Shown: piece after piece, positions 1-5,365 of the stretch | How the letters are laid out: every line of letters starts with the position of its first letter | Numbering within the stretch: position 1 is the first letter of the stretch | Assembly: GCA_025450095.1 (NCBI GenBank) | Contig: JANWID010000304.1 | Location: 1 to 5,424, forward strand | DNA: 5,424 nucleotides | Source of the DNA: Bacteroidia bacterium | GTDB taxonomy: Bacteria; Bacteroidota; Bacteroidia; AKYH767-A; OLB10 | Reading direction: 5' to 3' | The notes under the pieces: generated by a model | What the model was told of the DNA's origin: nothing | The model's database searches: none | The model's input: only the letters and a program-made list of their open reading frames with translations | Made by a program: the position numbers and the translations under genes

Positions 1-765
1 ATCGGGTGGTGGAAGTAAAGTGCCGGTGTTCAGAAAATGTTTGATCTCATTAAATATCCATGGGTAACCAATGCTGGCTCTTCCGATCATCACACCATCC
101 ACACCATAACGGTCGCGCATAAGTTTTGCTTTGGCTGGTGAATCCACATCACCATTTCCGAAAATTGGTATTTTAATCCGTGGGTTATTTTTTATTTTCC
201 CAATAAGTTCCCAGTCGGCTGGACCTTTATACAATTGGGCACGTGTACGACCATGAATCGAAAGGGCAGCAATTCCAATATCCTGGAGACGTTCGGCGAC
301 ATCCTCAATGTTCCGGGTATTATCATCCCAACCTAATCTCGTCTTCACAGTTACAGGCCGGGTAGCAATCTTCACGATTTCCGAGGTCATGGATACCATT
401 TTCGGGATATCCTGCAACAATGCTGCTCCGGCTCCTCTGCAAGCTACATTTTTAACCGGGCAACCGTAATTGATATCGATCAGGTCGGGATTAGCATCAT
501 CGGCTATACGACCTGCTTCACGCATCGAATCGATATCAGAACCAAAGAGCTGGATACCAATCGGCCGTTCGTATTCAAAAATATCAAGTTTCTGAACGCT
601 CTTGGCAGCATCTCGGATGAGTCCTTCCGAAGAAATAAACTCGGTATACATCATATCCGCACCATGATCCTTGCATACCGCACGGAATGGCGGATCGCTG
701 ACATCCTCCATGGGTGCCAGCAACAGGGGAAATTCCCCGAGTTCTATAGATCCGCTCTTAACCAT
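1..765 (-). CDS. dusB: tRNA-dihydrouridine synthase DusB, N-terminal 255 codons (cut by window edge)
   Basis: This enzyme uses FMN and NADPH to reduce specific uridines in the tRNA body to dihydrouridine in the cytoplasm. I translated the minus strand from the ATG at 765-763; an in-frame TAA lies 27 bp upstream, so this is the first possible ATG. Visible landmarks are the FMN-barrel opening LLLAPMEDVSDPPFR (residues 14-28), the GIQLFG strand (70-75), and DINYGCPVKNV (97-107) with the catalytic Cys at 102. These are followed by VKTRLGW with Lys141, SIHGRTR with His171, and the FMN-phosphate loops IFGNGDV (201-207) and MIGRA (226-230). Family members are usually about 320-340 residues, so the missing part is the C-terminal helical tRNA-binding domain. 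The gene is divergent from the CPBP protease gene, with 91 bp between the start codons. The family assignment is secure. DusB rather than another Dus subfamily is likely from the motif wording and because DusB is the usual form in Bacteroidota. Confidence 0.93.
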   Translation of the reverse strand, partial: MVKSGSIELGEFPLLLAPMEDVSDPPFRAVCKDHGADMMYTEFISSEGLIRDAAKSVQKLDIFEYERPIGIQLFGSDIDSMREAGRIADDANPDLIDINYGCPVKNVACRGAGAALLQDIPKMVSMTSEIVKIATRPVTVKTRLGWDDNTRNIEDVAERLQDIGIAALSIHGRTRAQLYKGPADWELIGKIKNNPRIKIPIFGNGDVDSPAKAKLMRDRYGVDGVMIGRASIGYPWIFNEIKHFLNTGTLLPPPD

Positions 766-790
766 TTCAACTGTCGCAATACCATGCTCT

Positions 791-824
791 TAAAAACAAC
801 TCCCGGGACAAGAAGACACGGGAG
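791..824 (-). terminator. Terminator-like hairpin with U-tract in the dusB leader
   Basis: On the minus strand CTCCCG (824-819) is followed by a 13-nt loop, its exact complement CGGGAG (805-800), and then TTGTTTTT (799-792). A GC-rich 6-bp stem directly followed by a U-run is the form of a Rho-independent terminator. It lies 26 nt upstream of the dusB start codon. It could attenuate dusB transcription, or it could block minus-strand read-through (antisense to the CPBP gene) from entering dusB. The stem is short and the loop long, so termination strength is uncertain. On the plus strand no U-tract follows, so it would not terminate in that direction. Confidence 0.4.
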
Positions 825-848
825 CGGCTGGAATTGCTAATTTCGCTG

Positions 849-856
849 CAAATTTA
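849..856 (-). promoter_or_regulatory. Candidate Bacteroidota -7 element for dusB
   Basis: The minus strand reads TAAATTTG here, an exact match to the Bacteroidota -7 consensus TAnnTTTG. It would start a dusB transcript near 842 with a leader of roughly 75 nt. No convincing TTG -33 box sits at the usual 17-23 bp spacing, and such AT-rich octamers arise by chance, so this is tentative. It directly abuts the ATG of the divergent gene at 857. Confidence 0.35.
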
Positions 857-1795
857 ATGAAAATCATGTTAACAGGCTTCTTTGAAGACAAACCCGTTTA
901 CCGTAAGTTCCTGATTGTAGTCAGCCTGGTACTTTTTTCCACTATAATTTTCAGTATGCTCGCGGCATTGATTGCTGACGCACTCTATGGTATCAATATT
1001 CTGAAAGATCCCACAGCCCTGGGTAACCTGGAAGACCCAAACGTATTGGATGCATTAAAGATGATGCAGCTACTTTCTACCGGCATCGGAATGTTTTTGG
1101 TGCCTTCTATCATCCTGGCGTGGCTATTCAGTAAACAGCCGGCAAACTACCTGCAATTACATCGCCTCAATCCTTCGCATGTACCCCTGGTTATATTGGT
1201 AATGTTTGTGGCAGTTCCCGCAATAAACCTGATGTTGATATGGAATCAGCAAATGCAGTTGCCTCCAGGGTTATCGGGAATCGAATCATGGATGAAGGAC
1301 AGTGAGGACAACGCCATGAAAATTACTGAGGCTTTACTCGATATGCATTCTACCGGCGATATGTTTTATAACCTGGTTATCATTGCACTGCTTCCGGCAA
1401 TCGGTGAAGAACTCTTGTTCCGGGGAATATTGCAACGTCTCTTTGGTGAACTGACACGCAACCTGCACCTGTCGATCCTGATCACATCCATAATTTTCAG
1501 CGCCATTCACATGCAGTTTTATGGCTTTCTTCCCCGCATGATGCTGGGTATGTTGTTTGGCTATCTGCTGTATTGGACCGGTAGTTTATGGGTTCCAATG
1601 CTGGCACATTTTGTAAATAACGGCGCCGCAGTGGTATTTGCATGGATCGCAACCCAGAAGGAAATGCCTTTCGACCAGGATACTATCGGTACGCTGGATG
1701 GTCAATGGGTGCTTGTGTCTGTTTCTCTTGGGATACTAACGGTGTGCCTGTACCAAATTCAGCGCACCGGTTATTATATTGATAAAAATTTCTGA
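857..1795 (+). CDS. CPBP family intramembrane glutamic-type/metallo-endopeptidase (CAAX prenyl protease 2/Abi-like)
   Basis: This is a 312-residue polytopic membrane protein of the CPBP (CAAX processing/bacteriocin processing, Abi) family, whose members cleave substrates within the membrane. Motif 1 is EELLFR at residues 184-189 (the EExxxR signature with Glu184, Glu185 and Arg189). Motif 2 is FSAIH at 214-218 (His218). Motif 3 is HFVNN at 251-255 (HxxxN, His251 and Asn255). All predicted catalytic residues are present, so it is probably active. Hydrophobic segments lie at about 18-42, 72-92, 109-129, 168-188, 204-219, 226-241, 244-265 and 284-300, giving roughly eight membrane passes. The start could be ATG 857 or ATG 866 (MKIM); no clear ribosome-binding site decides between them. 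The substrate is unknown: bacterial members act in bacteriocin immunity, peptide maturation or anti-sigma-factor processing, and nothing nearby points to one of these. It is divergent from dusB and convergent with the PAS gene. Confidence 0.9.
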   Translation: MKIMLTGFFEDKPVYRKFLIVVSLVLFSTIIFSMLAALIADALYGINILKDPTALGNLEDPNVLDALKMMQLLSTGIGMFLVPSIILAWLFSKQPANYLQLHRLNPSHVPLVILVMFVAVPAINLMLIWNQQMQLPPGLSGIESWMKDSEDNAMKITEALLDMHSTGDMFYNLVIIALLPAIGEELLFRGILQRLFGELTRNLHLSILITSIIFSAIHMQFYGFLPRMMLGMLFGYLLYWTGSLWVPMLAHFVNNGAAVVFAWIATQKEMPFDQDTIGTLDGQWVLVSVSLGILTVCLYQIQRTGYYIDKNF

Positions 1796-1810
1796 AAAAT
1801 TTTAAATATT

Positions 1811-1885
1811 AAATTTTACATCTTATATTTTAAATTTAAATATTGCAAATTAAAATGTCAATTTAAAATATAAGATATAAAATTT
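1811..1885. repeat. Long AT-only inverted repeat between convergent genes; probable bidirectional terminator
   Basis: ATCTTATATTTTAAATT at 1820-1836 is exactly complementary to 1860-1876. After one mismatch (1819/1877) the pairing resumes, with AAATTTTA at 1811-1818 matching TAAAATTT at 1878-1885. The result is a 26-bp stem with one mismatch and a 23-nt loop (1837-1859). The stem has almost no G or C. It lies between the stop codon of the CPBP gene (1795) and that of the PAS gene (1910), which converge on it, so a shared bidirectional terminator or mRNA 3'-end stabiliser is the simplest reading. It could instead be a copy of a dispersed AT-rich intergenic repeat. Confidence 0.6.
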
Positions 1886-1903
1886 CAGAAGTAAGATATA
1901 AAA
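1871..1903. repeat. Direct repeat TAAGATATAAAA, two copies
   Basis: TAAGATATAAAA occurs at 1871-1882 and again at 1892-1903, 21 bp apart start to start. The first copy overlaps the right arm of the long inverted repeat. The second lies just beyond the stop codon of the PAS gene (that stop is at 1910-1912, minus strand). In such AT-rich DNA this may be a local duplication with no function. Confidence 0.5.
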
Positions 1904-1909
1904 GGCTTT

Positions 1910-2293
1910 TTAACTGGTAATTTCCTTAGTCAGCTTTGTAAATCCGATCACCGAGTTATCGTCATCATGCAGTGCGGTGAGCAGCATGCTGCCCCAGAAA
2001 ATAGATCCATCCTTTCGTACACGCTTCCCTATATATTTGGCGCGGCCTTCAATTTTTGCATTTTCAATAAGCTTTTGTGGCAGATTCATGATGCGATCTT
2101 CTGGCAAATAAAATATAGAGAAATTTTGTCCAAGGATTTCTTCAGCCTTATATCCTTTAATGGCTTCTGCTCCATTGTTCCAGGTTAAAATGGTTCCATC
2201 AATATCGAGCAGGATTATCGCGTAATCCATGATTTCCTCGATCATCTTCTTATGCAGTTTCTGGAGCTTTTCAGTCTTATCAAATAAAATCAT
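1910..2293 (-). CDS. Stand-alone PAS-domain (S-box) protein
   Basis: This 127-residue cytoplasmic protein has no signal peptide or membrane segment. A short charged, Lys-rich helix (residues 1-20) leads into one PAS domain (about 20-122). The domain core shows AIILLDIDGTILTWNNGAE (25-43), the helical GYKAEEILGQNFSIFY (47-62), PEDR (64-67), then the C-terminal strands RVRKDGSIFWGSMLLTALHD (91-110) and SVIGFTKLTKEIT (114-126). The last stretch is the usual exit of an S-box PAS, after which a histidine kinase or cyclase would normally continue, but here the frame stops. The protein could therefore be a single-domain sensor or partner protein, or the remnant of a larger sensor. Ligand and output partner cannot be told from the sequence; the LOV cysteine motif NCRFLQ is absent, so flavin-cysteine light sensing is unlikely. 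It is separated by 215 bp from the upstream same-strand T9SS gene, so it probably has its own promoter. Confidence 0.85.
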   Translation of the reverse strand: MILFDKTEKLQKLHKKMIEEIMDYAIILLDIDGTILTWNNGAEAIKGYKAEEILGQNFSIFYLPEDRIMNLPQKLIENAKIEGRAKYIGKRVRKDGSIFWGSMLLTALHDDDNSVIGFTKLTKEITS

Positions 2294-2320
2294 TTAGTGT
2301 GTCTTGTTTTCAGACTGTAA

Positions 2321-2328
2321 CAAAAATA
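2321..2328 (-). promoter_or_regulatory. Candidate -7 element for the PAS-domain gene
   Basis: The minus strand reads TATTTTTG here, an exact match to the TAnnTTTG consensus of Bacteroidota promoters, 27 bp upstream of the PAS start codon. A TTTG lies 25 bp further upstream, slightly too far for a normal -33 box. The position fits a short leader, but the evidence is one AT-rich octamer. Confidence 0.4.
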
Positions 2329-2508
2329 ATAAATTGTTAAACACATGCAGGTGCAAAAAAGGAATTACACTAAAATATATGAACAGCCCCTGTTAACAAA
2401 TCCAAAACTTTCCCCTACATGAGGAAAATTTTACATAGAAAGAGGTAAATTATACTTGGCTTAATTTATGAGCCTGTGAACAAAAATATTTAAGAATTTC
2501 ATACATCT

Positions 2509-3471
2509 CTATTCTCCTCTATCTGATACCAGTAATTTCTCAACCAAAATTGTTTTGTTCTCCTGAATCAACCGGGCATAATAAACACCGTTAGACAGGT
2601 TTTCATTTTGAATTCTGATTTCCCGACCAGAAATATTTCCTATTCTGAAAACTTCTCTTCCCAGGGAGTTATATATCGACAAAACGGCGTTTTGTAAATT
2701 TTGTTCTACAACAATTTTTATTTCTGTGGTAAATGGATTTGGGAAGATGGTAACATTACCTGATAGTAACGATTCTCCAATTCCCGTACAGGATGTCAGT
2801 GTAACATCATCTACAAAACAATATGAAAATTGAATACCTGAAGGATTTACATTGGTTATTGTAGTAGAAACATCAGGAAAGAAGTTTCCGATTACAATAA
2901 AATTTTCTCCACCAACTGCTGTATATGTTCCGGAGATTAGTGTCCAGGATGCGGAATCCAACATGTTTCCGGCGACATTAACCAGTTGCGGAGTAACATT
3001 CATAATTCCCGGATAAGGGAGGGACGTGGTAGCAGTGTCTGCGAAGTAAACACCAATAGCATCAGTGGTATAACGGCAATTGTTGCCCAGGTTAACAAAC
3101 ATGGTTAACTGGTAACATTGTCCCGCTACCAATTCTTCTGTAATTTGTACTTCAAGGTACTCCCTGCTGTTAGTTATTAAATCGAAATAAAGATAAATAC
3201 CACTGTAACCATTTCCGGAATGTGCTGCCTGGAATCCCAAAGAGTTATTCGGCACACTCATTCCAGAGGAACATGAATTGTAATAATCGGATGCACCACC
3301 CAGGTTACTTGGCTCGAACCACGGAAAGGCCAGATCCAGTTGGCTCGACGTAGTCGGACAACTGGTGAAGAATTCAAAATCACCATTAGGAATCAGGTTC
3401 TGCGAATATGCTGACCGGACCTGTGCGATAATAAGGATCAGTAAACAAATGAAACGAAGCCTGGGATCCAT
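2509..3471 (-). CDS. Secreted protein with T9SS type A sorting domain and N-terminal jelly-roll-like region
   Basis: This 320-residue exported protein begins with a signal peptide (residues 1 to about 23: Arg residues at 4 and 6, hydrophobic core ICLLILIIA, likely cleavage near AYSQ). The mature part opens with NLIPNGDFEFFTSCP (25-39), an opening common in Bacteroidota cell-surface proteins. The region to about 230 is rich in Ser, Thr and aromatic residues, looks all-beta, and ends in FVDDVTLTSC (219-228), the typical last strand of galactose-binding or carbohydrate-binding-like jelly rolls. Six cysteines in this region (38, 67, 119, 132, 218, 228) could form disulfides. Residues 240-316 are a Por secretion tail: VTIFPNPF, LSIYNSLGREV, LSNGVYYARL and VEKLLV. 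It should cross the inner membrane by Sec and the outer membrane by T9SS, then be anchored or released. It starts 22 bp after the stop of the propeller gene, so the two are likely co-transcribed. The ligand is unknown. A four-residue extension (DRGE) follows the usual tail end. Confidence 0.85.
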   Translation of the reverse strand: MDPRLRFICLLILIIAQVRSAYSQNLIPNGDFEFFTSCPTTSSQLDLAFPWFEPSNLGGASDYYNSCSSGMSVPNNSLGFQAAHSGNGYSGIYLYFDLITNSREYLEVQITEELVAGQCYQLTMFVNLGNNCRYTTDAIGVYFADTATTSLPYPGIMNVTPQLVNVAGNMLDSASWTLISGTYTAVGGENFIVIGNFFPDVSTTITNVNPSGIQFSYCFVDDVTLTSCTGIGESLLSGNVTIFPNPFTTEIKIVVEQNLQNAVLSIYNSLGREVFRIGNISGREIRIQNENLSNGVYYARLIQENKTILVEKLLVSDRGE

Positions 3472-3493
3472 GTAAGAATTTTTTAATGCTTTG

Positions 3494-4915
3494 CTATTCC
3501 AATATCAATTTGTCAATAAAAACATCATCGCAAGTTGTTATTCTTACTAAATACATTCCGCGAGAAAATCCCCGGACATCTAGGATCTGTTCATTTGAAG
3601 ATTTGGGGTATTCTGTTGTGTATTTAACTCTCCCGGTAACATCAATGAGTTGCAGCATTCCATTACAGTTTGCCTTGTTTGATTTACCAGTTATGCTAAT
3701 CATTACAGAACCGGTGGCAGGATTGGGGTATAAAACACATTCCGATAAATTATTTTCATATTCCGTCACTCCTGTAAATTGTGTACACTGTTTGAGAATA
3801 TTACAAGTACTGATGGAGTTTAAGTTCATGCCAAGCACCACGGCAAAACCATTATGATCACATAACATACCCGGAAGATTTGGTGAATTGATTGCAGCCA
3901 GGGAATTGCTTTGTGATTTCGTAATGTAAATTTTATTATCGGGTCCCAATGTGAGCGATGATTGTACTGATGTAGATGTCGTGGAAATGTTAGTGAATGT
4001 TGATGCCGGATTAGGATCATCAAGATCCACCTGGTAAACACCCATACCATTATGTTCCGTAAAATATACTTTACTGTTGTCGGGAGAAAATTCGCAGCAG
4101 TATGCGGATTCCAGGTTAGTCAGGTCGGCAATAAAAATCGCATTGCTGACAATACCTGTAGTATTATCGAAATCGAATACCTGTGCTGTTGTGTCCGGAA
4201 TGTTCATTTGGGTTTGCTTGCCCAGTGCAGTAGCGATCCTGTTGCAATAAGGCGATACTCTCATATAACCATAACGGTTCGCGCCGGAGTAAATAGCTCC
4301 GGCAGCAGAAACTACCGGAATCGTATCAAGTCCTGAAGAAGTTAACAGGTAGGCCACAAAATTATTATTCCCCACTTCATGACTAAGTATCCAGATATCG
4401 GTTCCGTTATCATGGTATGCAGCTGTAAGATGTTCCGAGCAATTATCATTGATCAATATATTTTTCTGAGCTGTGACTTCACCAAGGCCACCACTAAGGC
4501 TTTTATCAATGATGCTGTAATTTAATTCTGTGCTCGCGTCGGTCCAGTTATTAACTGTGAAAATGTAATATAACGAATCACTGCCCGGCAATTTTAAAAT
4601 CAGCGCCGATTGTGATGACCAGTAATGCCCTTCCAGACCGGTTCCATTGGGTAGAATCTGGTTCAGCCTGTTCCAGACTGCCTGGCCATCTGAATAGAAG
4701 AGAATGTTCCCCCCGGTATCGGAAATAGATGAAGCGCCTTCATTGGCGGACATTGCACTTCCAATATTATAAACTGGCGGAAGAGATTGTGAAGTGAACT
4801 GAAGTGCAACCTGGTTACTGAAATACCAACTCCAGTATTGCTTATCGGGTTGCTGTGCAGGTATGATTATTACATTCAGCAATATCAAACCCAGGGTTGT
4901 GAACGACATTTTCAT
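3494..4915 (-). CDS. Secreted beta-propeller-like protein with T9SS type A sorting domain
   Basis: This 473-residue exported protein starts with a signal peptide (MKMSFTTLGLILLNVIIIPA, cleavage near residues 20-22). ATG 4915 and ATG 4909 are both possible starts. Residues 28-110 carry the pattern of a known Bacteroidota surface-protein family: WSWYFSNQVALQF, then NEGASSISDTGGNILFYSDG, VWNR, and LPNGTGLEGHYWSSQSAL. Repeated blade-like strands follow (YYIFTVNN 116-123, DIWILSHE 173-180, MRVSPYCNRIATAL 218-231, CCEFSPDNSKVYFTE 273-287, LTLGPDNKIYITK 321-333), indicating a WD40-like propeller of about 350 residues. Residues 394-473 are the sorting tail: VLYPNP, LQLIDVTGRV, FSRGMYLVRI and VFIDKLILE. 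There are ten cysteines in the mature protein. It is likely exported by Sec then T9SS to the cell surface or medium. No catalytic motif is visible, so a binding or scaffolding role is an inference. It is the first gene of a probable two-gene operon. Confidence 0.87.
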   Translation of the reverse strand: MKMSFTTLGLILLNVIIIPAQQPDKQYWSWYFSNQVALQFTSQSLPPVYNIGSAMSANEGASSISDTGGNILFYSDGQAVWNRLNQILPNGTGLEGHYWSSQSALILKLPGSDSLYYIFTVNNWTDASTELNYSIIDKSLSGGLGEVTAQKNILINDNCSEHLTAAYHDNGTDIWILSHEVGNNNFVAYLLTSSGLDTIPVVSAAGAIYSGANRYGYMRVSPYCNRIATALGKQTQMNIPDTTAQVFDFDNTTGIVSNAIFIADLTNLESAYCCEFSPDNSKVYFTEHNGMGVYQVDLDDPNPASTFTNISTTSTSVQSSLTLGPDNKIYITKSQSNSLAAINSPNLPGMLCDHNGFAVVLGMNLNSISTCNILKQCTQFTGVTEYENNLSECVLYPNPATGSVMISITGKSNKANCNGMLQLIDVTGRVKYTTEYPKSSNEQILDVRGFSRGMYLVRITTCDDVFIDKLILE

Positions 4916-4932
4916 GACGCAACAGGTTTATG

Positions 4933-4951
4933 TAAATATACAAAAAAGGTA
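4933..4951 (-). promoter_or_regulatory. Possible promoter of the T9SS cargo pair
   Basis: On the minus strand, TACCTTTT (4951-4944) and TATATTTA (4940-4933) each match TAnnTTTG at seven of eight positions, 18-36 bp upstream of the propeller gene start. Neither has a convincing TTG box at the usual spacing. The region is the natural place for the operon promoter, but the exact element is not resolved. Confidence 0.25.
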
Positions 4952-5235
4952 ATTGAATAATATTTAACACTTAATGGATCATGTCCTACAAAAGTTCATT
5001 AAATATTATACATTAAATTTATTAAATGTTATGGGATAGCTGGATTTAGAAGTGGTTTAATTGTGTTTTGAAAATATTATTTCTTGGTAGTTTAATTCAA
5101 ATTGCTTAATTTAGGTTTATGAAATAATCGACTAGAAAATCTTTAAAAAATGTGCCTAAACATTTAATCACATATAATATTTATTTTAATTGTAAGAAAA
5201 CTCCGAAATCCACTAATATTAGGTATGAACTTAAT

Positions 5236-5244
5236 AAGGTAAGG
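5236..5244 (+). promoter_or_regulatory. Shine-Dalgarno-like AAGGTAAGG
   Basis: Two AAGG words (5236-5239 and 5241-5244) precede the ATG at 5247, the first at a normal spacing of seven bases. Such a purine run is uncommon among the other genes here and supports the short reading frame at 5247 as a real gene start. Confidence 0.45.
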
Positions 5245-5246
5245 CA

Positions 5247-5298
5247 ATGAAAAAACATAAATTTATATTTATAGTTGGATTATTGTTTATTGTATCAA
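5247..5298 (+). pseudogene. Signal-peptide start of an exported-protein gene, interrupted by an IS3-family element
   Basis: The frame reads MKKHKFIFIVGLLFIVS, a classic Sec signal-peptide beginning: four residues with three lysines, then a hydrophobic core. After 17 codons it meets the proposed left end of an insertion sequence at 5299 and, read into it, stops at TAG 5304-5306. A Shine-Dalgarno-like AAGGTAAGG precedes the ATG. The simplest reading is that the element inserted into the signal-peptide-coding part of a secreted or lipoprotein gene, whose remainder would lie beyond the window on the far side of the element. The identity of the gene cannot be known from 17 codons. Alternatively this is a chance small frame. 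Confidence 0.5.
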
Positions 5299-5325
5299 TG
5301 TATTAGCCCCCTAATGTACTGGAGA
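5299..5325 (+). repeat. Probable left terminal inverted repeat of the IS
   Basis: The sequence starts with TG, as IS3-family ends do, and holds a CCCCC run at 5307-5311 and GGAGA at 5321-5325. ATTAG (5302-5306) and CTAAT (5311-5315) flank four Cs as a small inverted repeat within it. The partner repeat is outside the window, so the end cannot be confirmed here. Confidence 0.5.
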
Positions 5326-5344
5326 AATTCGTTAAATCGAATTT
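5325..5344 (+). other. Perfect 7-bp hairpin in the IS leader
   Basis: AAATTCG (5325-5331) and CGAATTT (5338-5344) are exact complements around a 6-nt loop, just inside the terminal repeat and 22 nt upstream of the orfA start codon. It may form in RNA that reads into the element from outside and so damp transposase expression, a known strategy in several insertion sequences, but the hairpin does not clearly cover the ribosome-binding site. Confidence 0.4.
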
Positions 5345-5365
5345 ATACCATTAATTTAGGGAATC

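Larger units (their letters stand above)
4916..5246. other. AT-rich intergenic region without recognisable gene
   Basis: This 331-bp spacer separates the divergent propeller gene (minus) and the interrupted signal-peptide gene (plus). It is dominated by A and T, with several ATTAAAT-like words at 4998-5030 and a perfect 10-bp palindrome CTAATATTAG at 5213-5222, about 25 bp before the plus-strand ATG. I see no reading frame of useful length, no RNA gene and no long hairpin in it. Promoters for both flanking genes presumably lie here. Confidence 0.6.

Noticed and set aside
838..845. TAATTTCG as a -7 element for the CPBP gene
   Set aside because: It matches seven of eight consensus positions but has no -33 box and would leave almost no leader before the ATG at 857; too weak to list as a feature.
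1967..2188. Open plus-strand frame of 73 codons
   Set aside because: It lies wholly opposite the PAS gene, shows no recognisable motif, and the PAS frame has clear family sequence.
2409..2427. TTTCC/GGAAA inverted repeat between the PAS and T9SS genes
   Set aside because: Only five pairs in AT-rich DNA; expected by chance.
2458..2474. Small hairpin (GGCTTA pairing with TGAGCC) after the T9SS pair, considered as its terminator
   Set aside because: The stem is only six pairs with one G-T, and no U-tract follows it on the minus strand, so it does not make a convincing terminator.
3486..3857. Open plus-strand frame of 123 codons
   Set aside because: It is antisense to the C-terminal sorting tail of the propeller protein and has no family features; a shadow frame.
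3826..4050. Open minus-strand frame of 74 codons
   Set aside because: It is out of frame inside the propeller gene, with implausible composition (many Trp, His and Ile) and no motif.
4052..4336. Open plus-strand frame of 94 codons
   Set aside because: It is antisense to the middle of the propeller gene and has no recognisable domain or start signal.
4998..5030. Repeated ATTAAAT-like words, considered as an iteron or protein-binding array
   Set aside because: The copies are irregular in spacing and sequence and match what low-GC intergenic DNA gives by chance; no origin features are nearby.
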